A stretch of 64,000 nucleotides of DNA from Sclerodactyla briareus (GCA_026419785.1 JAODTK010004477.1:62001-126000); one strand, 5' to 3'; numbered from the stretch's first letter, positions 46,155 through 58,410 are shown. Notes: generated by a model not told the origin, from the letters alone. Made by a program: numbers and translations.

Positions 46155-47240
46155 GTGATAGGGTCCACAGAATGTCTTCCTTCCATGCATGCCTCTTTCG
46201 AGTAGGGGCGCCTCTGCTTTTTCTTCCTTCCATGGACACTGCCTCTTGGGGGTTGAATTCTTCCAGCTCTGGAACCTCTGTCGTGATCAGGATCAGAAAA
46301 GAGGCAGTGGCGACTCCATGATTGATCTATTAACAGTCACTATACGCTCCTGAGCAGAAAAATGCTCTCTCACAGTTTGCTTAGCTGATAGGCAGCATGA
46401 GAAGTATCCGAACAAGATGTAGGATGTTCTTTAACTCTTCCTTGTATGGAGCTTTGGTAGCAAGCAGTCATGAAGTTAACTATATCCCTTGGCTGGACAA
46501 ATTGCCTCATATATTATTTAGTTACTCCATTCTCCCCAACACCTTTTCTGTTTCACACCCTGCTTTTGTCAGCACAACATTGTACAACTTGACGAAAAAC
46601 CGGGTATCGTTGCCATATTCTAGCAATGCACCTTCGTTATCTGGCTGGTCATTTGTCATGTGGAAGACTCCAAACACTTCCACTACATTCTGAGTGTCGC
46701 TGTCAGGATTTTTACCCAGCAAGTTGGAGAAGAAGGTGTTTGTCAAGTTCAGCAAGAGTGGCATCGTTACAGGACTCAATAGTGTTAGTGAGAGCATCCA
46801 TCAGTTCATCTGCACTACTATAATTGTCAGTCAGCACTTCACCTTGGAACTGGGCTTCATTCTCACTTTGCTCATCAGATTTGAAGCAGTTCTCCATTAC
46901 TTGTTCAAGCAGTCCACCTGGTGTTGTCTTCATTGATGTTAAGGTTGCAGCGCAGTCATCAAGTGAATTTACTGCAGACGGCAAGACGGAACTTCAAGAC
47001 ACTGGGCTCTAAAACAACACACATAGCCTGATCCAATTGTCTCATTTGTAATATTGCCTGAGCCCTAGTCAGTCTTTCTGCAGCCAATCCCTGCGATGGA
47101 GTGGAGTGTGGCATAAACAGGATGTGTTCTATCTGAGGATGGTGTCAACACGGCATGCCAGTGTCTCGCTAACTATGTCATATTCAATGAAAACGGTTGG
47201 CAAGGTTGGAACCTCTCAACTTGACTTGACATAGCAATCA
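46155..47240 (-). pseudogene. ZNF862-like hAT transposase relic
   Basis: Minus-strand frames chain into one protein: VFIEYDIVSETLACRVDTIL, PSQGLAAERLTRAQAILQMR..VVLEPSVLKFRLAVCSKF, DDCAATLTSMKTTPGGLLEQ..MENCFKSDEQSENEAQFQGE, NTFFSNLLGKNPDSDTQNVV..EGALLEYGNDTRFFVKLYNV..VLTKAGCETEKVLG, LLATKAPYKEELKNILHLVR..ILLMLPIS, and TTEVPELEEFNPQEAVSMEG..RKSRGAPTRKRHAW. The order matches the C-terminal half of ZNF862-like hAT proteins of fish and invertebrates: a YGN/YGD acidic motif, an AGC motif, then PY-x-x-LKN-x-LHLV-x-ILL-x-LPIS (the dimerisation core), then G-P-x-LEEF-P-x-x-AV near the end. At least four frame breaks occur. Parts are long and open (46712-46984, 46522-46797), so decay or sequencing noise is modest. 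Confidence 0.72.
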
Positions 47241-47289
47241 TGATGTAACTGAACATTGATTTGTAGGTTTATTTTCTACTCGTTTCGGC

Positions 47290-47427
47290 GTGGGTCCAGA
47301 GCCCGCCTCAGGGCCCTGGAATCTGTTGATTTCTAGATGCTCTCCTAGTGCAATATCTGAGCTCATTTGGGACATTTTAAATTGTGATTTTGGTTGATAA
47401 GATTCTAGAAAATGATCAAGGCAACTT
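47290..47427 (+). repeat. Short repeat shared with 43.0-43.2 kb
   Basis: The CAGGGCCCTGGAATCTGTTG..AGATGCTCTCCTAGTGCAAT..GAGCTCATTTGGGAC segment matches 43060-43160. It directly precedes a SINE tail, so the pair may form one composite element. Confidence 0.5.
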
Positions 47428-47592
47428 ATAGAGGCATTGCCTTATTCCTTGTATCTGGTGAGGGATTCGCAGGCTGACAATAGTGGGCAGTATCCATGGG
47501 CCCCCCCCCCCCCCCCCCCCCCCACCCCCGCACTCTTGTGGGCATTGTATAGGTTCGATCCTCTGCTTGGCAAGTATCCCATAAAAAAAAAA
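47428..47592 (+). mobile_element. SINE tail, 5'-truncated
   Basis: AGAGGCATTGCCTTATTCC, GGATTCGCAGGCTGACAAT, CTTGTGGGCATTGTATAGGT..TCGATCCTCTGCTTGGCAAG and a terminal A-run match the 3' half of the SINE at 48568-48897. A run of about 22 C's (47500-47521) interrupts it; its length is suspect. Confidence 0.6.
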
Positions 47593-48567
47593 ATTATGTG
47601 CATCATAGAACAGACGTCATGGAGTTGAAATCAGCACAGGTCTACCCGGCCTTCGTATTGCAGAATGCCCGAAATGTTTAATCTAAACGTGTGGAAGTAT
47701 AAGGTATCATCAAGTTGACCAATATTCACCGGACTAACTCACAAGAAGGGGGAGGAGAATGACACTTGAAAAGGGGAGCTGAAGCCGGAGAAGCCCCCTC
47801 TTGGATCCGCGCCCGAATGAGGTGCACTGCGGCAAGTGATATTGCTAGACTCTCATCGGGGCAATTGAACCCCCGGGAACTCTAGCCCCCTCGAGGAAAT
47901 CCTGGCGCTTCTCCTGTTAGCTGGGCGTGCATTTTAATGAGGCTGTTTACAGGGAGCGCGGATTGCGTGTTGGCGCATCAAGTTCTCCGTGTCAAATTCT
48001 TTCAATAGGATTTCACCACATTTCTGGTTTCTGCCCAAGTAATCAGAGAAGCATGTAGGTTGCAGTATGCAAGCGTTCCGCCTGGGGAACGCTGGGAACG
48101 CTGTTCGTTTTCCGCATATTCATTCCGCCCCATAGGTTCTGCGTATCTACGACCCGTGACCGTGCGCCATAAAGTAAACACGGCTAATACATCATTCGGT
48201 GGTGATAAGAAAATGTGATATAAAAACGTGCCTAAGAGTCCCGGTCACACCAAGGGATGAACACAAGGGTCTGAGGTGACGAGGTATCATTGCAATTTAG
48301 GACCGATGATGACGGACGCCAGAGCCTAAAAATGAACTCTTACCTTTACAATGTGACCGCGGCCTAAACCCTGTCGCATTGCATTCACGAATGGGGATGA
48401 AAACGTTGGTGCCTTGTCTTTCTATGCATTTAAGACCCCTGATTATGCCATCGAAAAACCAAATAACCTCGGCTGTCGTCCCTCGGTCATTGGAAAATCT
48501 ACGATGACATCTGCGGGCCGAGTTTTTGGGGTCTCTTCTATCTTCTCATCATAATACAAGACAAAGG
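47593..48567. other. No gene recognised
   Basis: Moderate GC, with a CGCCTGGGGAACGCTGGGAA repeat-like phrase (48083). No splice-bounded frame stands out. Confidence 0.35.
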
Positions 48568-48897
48568 ATCAGTTGGTTGGCACAATTGGTAGAGCGTCGG
48601 CCTTCCACCCGGTGAGACCAGGGTTTTCGATCCGTCGGTCATACCAAAGACTTAAAAGGTGGAACCTGTTGCCTTCTCGCTGGGCGCCAGCACAAGGAAT
48701 TGGAGCATGGGGACAAACGAGGGATATGCGTCTGCATGTGAGTATCCCCACCCCACAGATAAGGTACTGCCAAAGAGGCATTGCCTTATTCCGTGTACTG
48801 TGTGAAGAATTCGCAGCTGACAATTTGACCCTTGTGGGCCTTGTATAGGATCGATCCTCTGCTCGGCAAGTATTAAAAAAAGGGGGAAAAAAAGGGA
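48568..48897 (+). mobile_element. tRNA-derived SINE
   Basis: The 5' head is tRNA-like: TTGGCACAATTGGTAGAGCG (48577-48596) carries an A box of the TRGY..GG type, and GGTTTTCGATCC (48622-48633) is a B box with one added T relative to GGTTCGATCC, 33 bases later. CGGCCTTCCACCCGG lies between, as in an anticodon arm. The unrelated body contains GCCTTCTCGCTGGGCGCCAG and a 3' tail shared with 47428-47592, then an A/G-rich end (48881-48897). RNA polymerase III promoters of this kind drive SINE transcription; activity is not implied. Confidence 0.75.
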
Positions 48898-48969
48898 CCC
48901 ACTTTGATATATACCGAACGCAAGTCCTGCTTGACCGAGCTAACAATAGAATAAATTATTATGAGAAAC

Positions 48970-49985
48970 TATTGCAACAAACCAGGGCACAGAAAGATCA
49001 AGAACCAACTATTGCAGTCTGTGATCATACGGTAATGCACTCCTATGGCCAGAAGTAATGCGCAAGGAGTCATACAGAAGCTTATGCCCAAACTCACTAG
49101 GCAATTGCGGGAACACATTGATGGGGTGAGATCCAAAAAAATATGTACGTGCAAGTAAATGTTAAAGATGAGCGTTATCATTGTGCCCAGCATTAGCAGA
49201 ATTTCAGAGGTCCACCCTGTGTCAATCAAACTTGCCATGCAAACATTCAACGATAAAAGATATCAAGATACTGCCAAGCCGACTGACAATAAAATACCTA
49301 TTTAAGAGTCAAAGTCTCTGGGTGTAAGCAATCTCATCACGCCGCCTCACCCCCAGGATGAAACGTGTAGCTTGTCTTCGAACACTTTCCAGCCCATCTA
49401 ATTGACTCTTGTTTTGTGGGCTCTGAGCTGGGACATCCTCAGTGGCGTACCCGCGAGGGTGGGGGGGAGGGCAGAACCCTCCACAGACCCAAGGACCAAT
49501 AATTTTCTAACACAAGAAGGCTGATTTTTCTCGCAGTTCAGGGAGGTTTGTTGTAGCTGTTATTAGTAAATATGGCAGCAGCATGTGTCTAGGGGCCCAA
49601 AAATTGTACCTATTTCTCAATAGGGAGGGTGAGGCAATTATGGGGCGCACTTCCCTCGCGGTTCCGACCTCACCCAACCCCCCTCCCCCCCCCCCCCCCT
49701 CCCCCTCCCCCAAGGACGAAATCTCTCGGCAAGCGCCTGGACATCCTACTAACAAATGGGACAATAAGTGACTTGTAAAGATTAAAACGAACACTGGGAA
49801 TGAGACTAGCAGAAATAGGACGCAAAAATCTTATAAGCATAAGAGCTAGTGAGCGCAAACGGAGGCAATGTGTTATTCCAAGATAGGTTGCTTGAGTGAA
49901 TTTTACCCAAATGCTTTTGTCAATGCACATGCTCTGATCGTTCATTATCAATTTCATAATTAGGCATAATGAAGTACATTAATTT
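48970..49985 (-). mobile_element. LINE reverse-transcriptase fragment split by a MITE
   Basis: The minus strand reads QKHLGKIHSSNLSWNNTL (compare EKDLGV-x-I-SS-L-WN-HI), then ALMLIRFLRPISASLIPSVR..FNLYKSLIVPF. The reading resumes beyond the insertion at 49440-49739 as QNKSQLDGLESVRRQATRFI..LGVRRRDEIAYTQRL..FIVECLHGKFD. These follow the end of LINE reverse transcriptases: the 'LYKSLV-P' motif, the 'LE-VQRRATRFI' helix and the 'YTERL' motif, then FF-KCL-G. It is frameshifted in several places and 5'-truncated near 49985. Confidence 0.7.
49440..49739. mobile_element. 300-bp hAT MITE with 8-bp target duplication
   Basis: The left end is CAGTGGCGTACCCGCGAG (49440) and the right end, reversed, is CAGGCGCTTGCCGAGAG. 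The flanking duplication is GACATCCT (49432-49439 and 49740-49747). It interrupts the minus-strand LINE just after LYKSLIVPF. A C-rich run at about 49679-49711 lies inside. CAG..CTG ends and an 8-base duplication indicate hAT. It has no coding capacity. Confidence 0.88.
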
Positions 49986-52075
49986 CAATTTATGTACTTC
50001 AGTCTCCAGCCAGGTAGGCTACACTCGCCAGTCCCTGCCAGTAGAGTGACATAGCTACGCTGTTCAGATGGTACGAAATGTCCATTCGGCGCCCCATGGA
50101 ACCAACCGCAGGGCTTGCGCTGCGCCTGCGGACTATTGGATGGCACCTCGGTTATTCCACATTCTCGATTTCTGCGGACTGACGCCAATGCCTGACGCTG
50201 CGCTAGCGCTAAAGCAGACGATATTGAGAAGCCGTTCCTAAAATAGAGGTCCTGGGGCTATCGTTCGTTAGTAGATACCAAGATGTAGCACATCACTAAC
50301 ATATAGTCTGCAGGACTTCGTTGACAAATCCCCCCAAAATTGGTATTTGCTCTTTACGATTCAGGTGATTGAAAATGTCAGTCTTCAGTAGCACACGGAG
50401 GTTGATATGGATGGGAGCAACCCTGAATAGATTCAGGCAAAATCACAATTGGTTAAAGGTCATCCGGCCTGCACATATAAGTGAATGAGGCAGATACCAG
50501 GGAAATGCCCTGCTGATACGAGGTGAATAAAGTCAAGCGCTGCGGCCCCTGCCTGGCGCCTGCGGAGCACAGACATATATACTGTGCTGAGGACTAGTAG
50601 TGGATGGCTTGCTTCACGAAGAAATCGAAGTTGAGCAAAGACGGATGTTGCCAATTGTCTTTTTTACTAGTCAATGGAAAAAAATGTACTCACAAAGCAA
50701 ATCATTCTATGACGGATCCCGTTTAAAAAAATGAGGTGTAATGTTATGATAATAACTATTCTATTCTCCATCAATGACAATTTTTTTTACCGTCGAATCC
50801 ACAGAATTTTTGTTCCATACAGTTTGTAGTTTATAACAGCTCGGGCGGCCAGCCTCACTGAACCAGCGTTGCCACCAAGATATATTTGTCTATGGTTGCT
50901 ACTCGTAGTAGAATATCACTATTTGTATTGGAGTTCAGATTCGGTTATGGAGTGAAATGAATCTGGAAAATTCGAAAAGTAGTGAACTTGACAAAAAAAA
51001 TCGCCCGTTTCCGGCCCGAAAAAATGTGTGGGCGGACGGTATTCTAATTGGTCAATTTATGTTGGAAAGTTTTGGAGAAATAACTATAAAAAAGTGTCTC
51101 AGAGAGAAATACTCACTAAGATGAAGTGAACGTAGGCCTGGCCTCAGTGGCCTGCTGAGGTGATCTTTCGAAAGCCAAGACTTAGTGAAAATTGACTCTT
51201 GCGTCGTGTAGTTAGAAGTAAAGAATTAGAGTGGCAACACTGTACTGAACCCACGTCCACGCGTGCGCGTGATCGCTGAAGGCCGGTATGAACTTGCACA
51301 CATGCTTGTTACACCAGTGCTTGCAGAAATGGAGGCCACGAAATCTTCTGAATTATTCCCTTCAGTTTTGAGTTCTTGAAAGAAAATAAAGTTGTCAGGA
51401 CTACTAAAATTTTTCAGCAGGAAGCAGGAGTGGTAAGTGTCAACGTTCGAAACAATATATCATTTACAGTGTTCTATCAAGTATCCGCACGACGACCGAG
51501 TTGCGCAATGAAGACGCACGTGTACGAACGACAGTACGAGTACCAATTACGCTAGAGATACGAATAGCACTAGTTACCGAGAATGGCGACTTCTGAAACA
51601 GAACGTTGCACTACTAGTTCACTAAAAACATAGGGGTATCTGCATCTGTAAGTTACTGCAACAAACTCCTTAATGAGATATAACTGTTACAGGTGGCCGG
51701 ACACGAACAAGAAAAATCAAAGGTAATGGGCTCCCAGGCCAGGCTCTATTTTGACGGTCGTCCGATTGTTCGAGACGACTAAAATTCTGAACAGACAACC
51801 AGTTTTCGACATGATGGTTTTCTGCTGGACTACCACTTTTTTAGTTACAATTTACCCTACAAGGAAATTTTGTTCCCATCGTTTGTAAAAAAAAAAATAT
51901 CAGTGCAAGATATTTCAATTTTATTTTGCTGTATTTTCCCGCCCAAATACACACCTGAAACTCTGATCACGATCACAGATCTCACACTCGATGTCATGCA
52001 ACGAGTTATGATTACGGGAATTACGGGTTAAATGCAGAGGCATCTAACGATCAAATTTATAGCATGGGTGGTAGG
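49986..52075. other. No gene recognised
   Basis: Scattered short frames without recognisable domains. 51045-51090 has an ATTGG box followed by ACTATAAAAAAG, a promoter-like arrangement without a supported gene downstream. CpG-bearing words cluster at 51250-51560. Confidence 0.3.
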
Positions 52076-53285
52076 CAGGGGTAGCGCCAAGCCCAATATT
52101 TAGGGGGTCCGAGCATAGGCTTTCGGACCCCTTAAAAATCACATCTCGTGAATTTAAGGGGTAAGCTCTATTTTCAAGGGTCCAAATCATCAGAGTCAGC
52201 ATTATTAATGCATTATTTTCAGTCAGGGAACTGACGTTGCTTGTCATTTATTAGCCTAGGCCTATATTACTTCACCCAGTAAGCCCACCCACAATCAAGT
52301 TGGGACGTATCCCAATCCCAACGAATTAAGCAGAGTGCACCAAGTTGCCACCAACAATCCTAAGGCCACCATCATCCACTAACGATTCTATTGAAAAGGC
52401 TTTCAAGATAGCACAGCAGTAAGCTGCAGGAATAGACCCCACAATAACTGCACCATCAATACTCTAATTCGAAAAAAAGGTCTCTGTCAACCATCGTGTG
52501 AGTGTTCACATTGAATGATATTGAGCACTTGTAGCGGTGGTACATAGGTTCCACCTGTACTCGCCTGTATGTGATGTTGTTCTTTTTAATGAACCAACGC
52601 AGAGGAGGTTCAGCGGGAAGTTCTCTTTACAGAATAGCAATCATGATGATCTCATTTATACGGCTTACGTTATGCCCCCAATCCTTGTCTTAAGGCCTCA
52701 CGTTTAATGTTATAGCGATCATACGCTCAGAACAAAACACAAAATAGAGTGAGCTAGCTGTCAAGTGCAACACCCTGTTATTTAAGCTAGGCCTAAGTCC
52801 CAGGCCTGGACACTGCCTAGGCCTCACAGACCACACATCATTTAAGCAACTTGAGTGGGGTTTAAAACAGCCAAAATCCCTTGTACATTCGGGCACTTGC
52901 AGTACAGTAGCTAGAGTAGCTGAATAAACGCTAATTATAAAGTAGCCATGCTCTCAACAGTCGATAGCTGGGCTAAGACAGAGGACTATGTAGGCCTAGT
53001 GTTATCCTTCAGTACAAAAAAGCGTATATGGTAACATAGCCTAACCCGCGTCCCCAAAACATCGTGACAGGCAGAGTGGCCGAAGACTTCCAACTATTAT
53101 TAGATTGAGATCTGTCCTGTGTCCATCCAAAAGATAGAGAAATTGATCATTCACTTCCTCGCGCAAAGTTAGCAAGTAAGAGCCCGGGGGAAGAATCGAG
53201 CCTAACGTACGGTTTGAAAAACAAAACAGTCTAGCAACTCATTAAAGCCTAGCACTAAGCAAGTTAAGTTAGCCTGTTCCTAGTC
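52075..53285 (-). repeat. Dispersed repeat B (second copy, inverted)
   Basis: Reverse-oriented homologue of 33935-35125. Its end at 52076 is CAGGGGTAGCGCCAAGCCC, continuing into GGGGGTCCGAGCATAGGC and TTTCGGACCCC, which can pair locally. Flanks differ from those of the first copy, so B is a discrete, mobile-like unit. Segment A is not present next to it. Confidence 0.8.
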
Positions 53286-53782
53286 ATGTGTTTGCACCGT
53301 TCTTGGGGCTTTGTTTTGGACACTTATTATTTGCATACAGTAGTTGGAAAGGAAACCATGCCGTCAACTTCCAGTTAAAAAAATCTGAGCATAAAATTAT
53401 GTGCGTCCGAGCAGGGAGACTTGACGCAATGGCGAGGGGCTATGTTGTTTTTATGCGTCCACAGTGTAAACAAAGCGTCCTGGACGCGCAGGACGTGCAA
53501 AAACGCGACCCCTGGTGGGATGCATACACATGCATCGCACGGTGTTTTTAGCGAAAACTATGGTTGGTTGCAGCATGAGGAAACTTGTGATTGCAAATGA
53601 ATATCGAGCGCAAACAGCGCTACAATTACATTGAACAACATTTTGGTAATTCATGAGTTACACTTGTGCCCACTGTTGCATTTGGAACTTGGGTCAGTTT
53701 CACACAATACAGTCACTAGTGGCAAAAAATCCGCTTCGTTACACTGTACACACAGTTGCGGAGTTACATCACAAACTGAAAA
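53286..53782. other. No gene recognised
   Basis: Contains GCAGGGAGACTTGACGCAATGG..GCGTCCTGGACGCGCAGGAC, a CpG-rich self-similar patch (53410-53510). No supported exon. Confidence 0.3.
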
Positions 53783-56700
53783 TGTCGAGGCGGGTAAACC
53801 GCCAGACGTTATATAGCCCCCGCACCCCTTATTCAAGAAATTTGGGAACATTTGAAAAATGGACCAAGATTCGTAGAAAGGAACGACCATTTCTAAGACT
53901 TGTGAAGCGACAACGTTGTACAGGATATGGGTCACATGAATTGAAACAGAAGGGGCACCTATGACATGAATATTCAGGCCCCAAAATCAGTTTTTCACAT
54001 TGCTCAATCATTTACTCAGAAGGGACTTGTTTGTTGTCATTCTCATTCATTTCTACTGTATCAAAAGTACTAGTTTGCATGGAAAAAAGTTTATATACAA
54101 CATCCACAGGTCTCATAATAAAGTGGATAATACAGGGTTTCATATGTACAGGGGACACCAAGATTATTAAAATTAATCAACCCCACAAAGCTTATGATTG
54201 ATCGATTATTTTGTGTCATTTCTGACCGGGATCTTGAACAATTTCTTCATTTAATGGGAGTTTCAGGTTGTTTGGGCCTAGGTAGCACTTAGCCTATCAT
54301 GCACATGTTCATTTGTATGAGGCACCCCTACAAGCCGCCCCGGACCAGGTGCGTCCTTAAATAGCACCTTTATTCAAGATAAGACCTTTAACCACATGAC
54401 CAACCCGACAGAGGTCAATTCGAGGTCGGACATAGCGGGGGCGACGGCGTTCGCCCCCAATTTCCCAGACTCGCCTCTGAAAAATCTCCGCGAGCAAGAT
54501 AAAACGAATGTTATGCAAATCGCCCCTTCAGTGCTGAAACGGTCTCTGAAAATACAACACGAAATTGGCCCATGAAAAATTGTATGAATCTAGTCCTCTT
54601 TGCGGAAGTTTGCTTTGTAAACACATTAATTATTGAATCCCCTCTAAAGTCTAAGATTTCGTGTCAAATCCGCATATCCGATATCAATCCTGTCGCGAAA
54701 CTACAGTACCATTTCCCGCGATTTTGTATACTTCGTCTCGTTGACTGAACGAATGCGACTTTCCTCACGATAAGCGTAAACACACACGGCAAGGCATGTA
54801 GTGTACCGAAATCTTCTCCATACAGTCCGCGTGCCAGAATAAAAACATCCTGTTTTGCAAGAATAACCCGCGTCCGCTACACAGGCTGTTTCGTCATACC
54901 TTTTGGAATGTAGTGACACTGCCGTGTCTTTGTGGTCGACCAGGGTTAGCGTTCTAATGTTTTCTGACACGCGGAACGCCGCGTACGATAATGCAGTAGC
55001 CCACTGTCTGTAGAATGAGAAGAACATGAAAATCGGGCAGTAACGAATAATCCGTATTATCGATCGGTCGTTACATACCCCGTTATCATGAGTGGAATAG
55101 GGTGGGGGGGCCTATTTAAACAGCATAAATTTCCGTCCGTGTAGGCTATTCACAGTTGGGGCAACGGGAAGAACACACACATAAATGCAACAAATACCAC
55201 ATACAGGATTACATCAAGAATTAAATCGGCGCATGCATCTTCAAATTTGAAAAGAGCCCCCCCCGTGGGGGTCAAAAGAGCCCCCGTGTGGGTCAAAAGA
55301 GCCCAAGCCTCTCCACGGGAGCTTTTTTTGGAGGACCAAAACTGAAAAAGAGCCCCCGGAGTCGAAAATTAATTCCTACCCTGGTCAAATTCAGGTCGAG
55401 GTCACACCCATGCAGGTCAACATTACAGCACAATGGTGAACCATCCAGCCTTCGCATATATTCAATTCCTCTTCATTCTCTGATTATAGCCAAAAAACAG
55501 TTTGACCCCTAAGTGACCCTCAAATGACCTTTAATGATCTGACTTTTTTATGGAGAATTGTTACTCTCCATGAGATCCATCCACTCCTAGAGCATTTTGC
55601 ATTCTGATGAACCACCCGTGCCTATTTGCCGCGGAAAATCTAAAACATTTTTTGACCCCTAAGTGCCGCTTTAATGACCTTCAATGACATGCGGTTTTTT
55701 TTATGAACTATTGTCACACTCCATGTTGATGGCAATCCACTCCTAGCAGCATATTGCTTCAATAACTGTCCAATTTTATTGGGAAAAAAGGATTAAAACT
55801 CATCATTTTGACTGTCAGGCTAACGTAATATGCAATTAGTCCACAAATTTACCCGCAAGTGATCTTGGATGCTATTGAATAAGTTTATCAGGACTGGTAG
55901 TAGCGGGTCCTATTCACAAGGTTTCGTCAAAATCCCTAAAAGTTGAGAAATACATTGCATTCATTATTCTAATTTAGCTAACGAATATAGTAATTAAACC
56001 ACATAAAATGACCTTTTACAGTGATTTCAAACGCATTTTGATAAATTTATTTTATTGAGATCTGTTAGAAGGTCCTACTCCCTAAGTTTCGTGAGAATCC
56101 AACAAAGTTGATAAATTTGCCTACTTGCTAATTGGCCACTATTATGCAATTAGTCAAGCAAGGGGGGATGAACCTCCAGGCCCTCCGGCCACATTAGAAA
56201 ATTTCATCGGCACTGATGGTTGGCCCTCTCCACCAAGTTCATGAAATATCCCTACCTTATGCTAATTAGGCTACTGGTCTAAAAGAAATGCAAACTGACC
56301 CCGGATGACCTTGAAGATGTCGCCATGTTTTTTTGGCTCAACAACTACCCACCCCCAACCACGATGTTCGTGTAAATCGCACAAATTGACAAGTTTTGCG
56401 GAAAAAACCTGCAAAATCGGGCATCAATATACTATATAGCCCATTTTCGAACTAGCCGAGATTTTACAACTCATACGGCATTGTACCAAGTTTTGTTGTT
56501 GTCAATCGATAAAGTGTTAAAGAATGATAGCGTAACGCCTAAAGTTTCCGGCGGCGGCGCGGCGGAGACGGCGTGACACGGTCAAAACCATAATATCCCT
56601 GAACACTTATCAGTGTTGCGGGGATATAATACACAATTCATGGCAAGATACTGTACCAACTGACGGTCCATTTTCTGAAACGTTCATCACCACATGGTTT

Positions 56701-57413
56701 GTAAAACATTTGCGTGGCTAGCAGTGCCTGCAGATTTATTGCCCTCTGTTTTGTTAGCAGTCGGCAAAAGTTTTCGTGTAATAACATTTCTTGCAAAAAC
56801 ACATATTCTGTTGTACAAGTGTTCACGCTAAGCTGTGGGGAATCGCGTGATCTGCGCACTCTAAATCAAAACCTACAAAATACTTATATGCATGATGTCG
56901 CACTACTTGCCATGACAGACTAGAACTTTTGCACTCCTTTTCATCAAACCAGTCCAATTCTCGTACTTCAGGCCGATGCATTGCATCTTTTGTTTTTTTG
57001 TGCCACTTTGTCCCCCCCCACTCATCAGTTCCATTAACAAAACAAGACCCCCTATACTCTGTAATTTTTCGCAAACACAAATTTGACCTCCGGTGACCTT
57101 GAAATCCCATCATCACTGTTTTTTCCGGGCCCATTTTTGTCCCCACCACAAGTTTCCATGCTATATACAGGGGGGGGGACCACCTGTTTTTTTCGGTCAA
57201 AACCTGCAAAATTGAGGGCAGCGAACATGCAGTGACGCCCATTTTCTAACTCATCCAGATTTTGCTAGGACGGACATTGTACCAAGTTTCAGATTGATCT
57301 GATAAAGCATTAAAGAGTGATTGCGCTAACCCTCAGGTCCTCCGGAACGGCGGCTACACAAACCCCCAAACCCATATATCCCCGAACGCTTACTTGGTCC
57401 ACGGGGCATATAT
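53783..57413 (+). repeat. Family H repeat region with two 3' ends
   Basis: It starts with GAGGCGGGTAAACCGCCAG (53784). Family end hairpins occur at 56600-56628 (AATATCCC..GGGATATAA) and at 57382-57413 (ATATATCCCCG..CGGGGCATATATA), each preceded by ATTGTACCAAG, AAAG(A)GTGATTGCGCTAA-like text and a GGCGG-rich segment. Two ends in series suggest one copy plus a second, 5'-truncated copy. Between, one degraded 0.6-kb TGACC unit lies split at 54350-54430 and 55380-55800. Confidence 0.5.
54430..55380. other. Insert inside the TGACC unit, with short minisatellite
   Basis: This DNA separates two halves of a TGACC-type unit, so it was probably inserted. It contains an unrecognised 108-codon minus-strand frame (54701-55027) in CpG-bearing sequence, and at 55250-55310 a minisatellite of about 22 bases (AAAAGAGCCCCC-GTGGGGGTC). 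No terminal repeat is clear. Confidence 0.35.
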
Positions 57414-58410
57414 AACGTTAAAATCTGCATCTGAAAACATTTAAAAATCATCAAATAATGTAACAGGCATGTAGATGGGTTGATACATACACATTTTCAC
57501 GAACGATTGATCATGTTATTTGCAGGTGTCTTCAGATAATCCTTTTTCCTGATCTAGGCTAAGTGTGGGTCCCTGTACCAAAATCATAGCAAGTTCATAG
57601 CCTTTAGGCGACTGCGGCTACCTGGGGAATAGTGAAGCCATGAAAATTATAATTTTGTTTCTCAGTTATTTCACACACAATACATTTTGCCTAGAAAGAA
57701 CATTCACTATGGGCCCGAAAAATTTGCCGTTGAAGTATTTGCCCTTTTCGGCACAGTCATAGTAGCTATGGGATGGAAGCAGGAATCTTATGGCATGGGT
57801 TGCTTATCCCAGGTACCCACTGGCCCTAAAATACATGTAACTTGTTAGCACTAGGCTGCTATGTATCGATTGGACAAGGGAGTCATGGAGACAAACTTTG
57901 GGTGCCGAGGGGGCTGTAACCCCTCAGCAAACACATCCTATTGTTAAAAGTTCTAGAATACATAGAAAAAATAATGATAGTCCTGTAACCAGTGTTTAGT
58001 CGGGCCGCTGCATCCAGGCCGAGTCCGCACCCCCTCAGGCCGAGGCCCCCCGGGCAATCACTATTACACGCAATGACATTTTAAAAAATGACGCAGTGTT
58101 TCCACAGTTGATATGCAACAAATTTTATTTCTTGAAGATCCAGTACTCAACTGAAAAAATTGAACAATGCAGTGGGAAATGTAATGCTTGTGAGATTTGC
58201 TATATAAAGGTTATACTTATACCATCACTTTAGCTACACTCTTAAATATGACTCTTCATAAGTGCACAGGCATACAGGTACTAGCCTTAGATGCTAAGGA
58301 CCCTGCAATTCTTGAAAACATCAAGTATTCCAGCACCTGTGGAGAAAGCTTGGCCCGTGTGGGTGCAATTATCCCCCCATCCCATGGCTAAAGCACTCTT
58401 TCCCACTACG
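57414..58410. other. No gene recognised
   Basis: Includes GGCCGAGTCCGCACCCCCTC and AGGCCGAGGCCCCCCGGGC (58017-58055), a GC-rich patch resembling a transposon end. The rest is featureless. Confidence 0.3.

Noticed and set aside
48568-48640. Functional tRNA gene
   Set aside because: A and B boxes are present, but the B box is altered, no complete cloverleaf forms, and the sequence continues into a SINE body repeated at 47428.
51045-51120. ATTGG box plus ACTATAAAAAAG as a promoter
   Set aside because: Spacing is plausible, but no coding exon or transcript evidence follows.
54701-55027. 108-codon minus-strand frame
   Set aside because: Not recognised, no convincing splice or start context, and lies in DNA inserted into a repeat unit.
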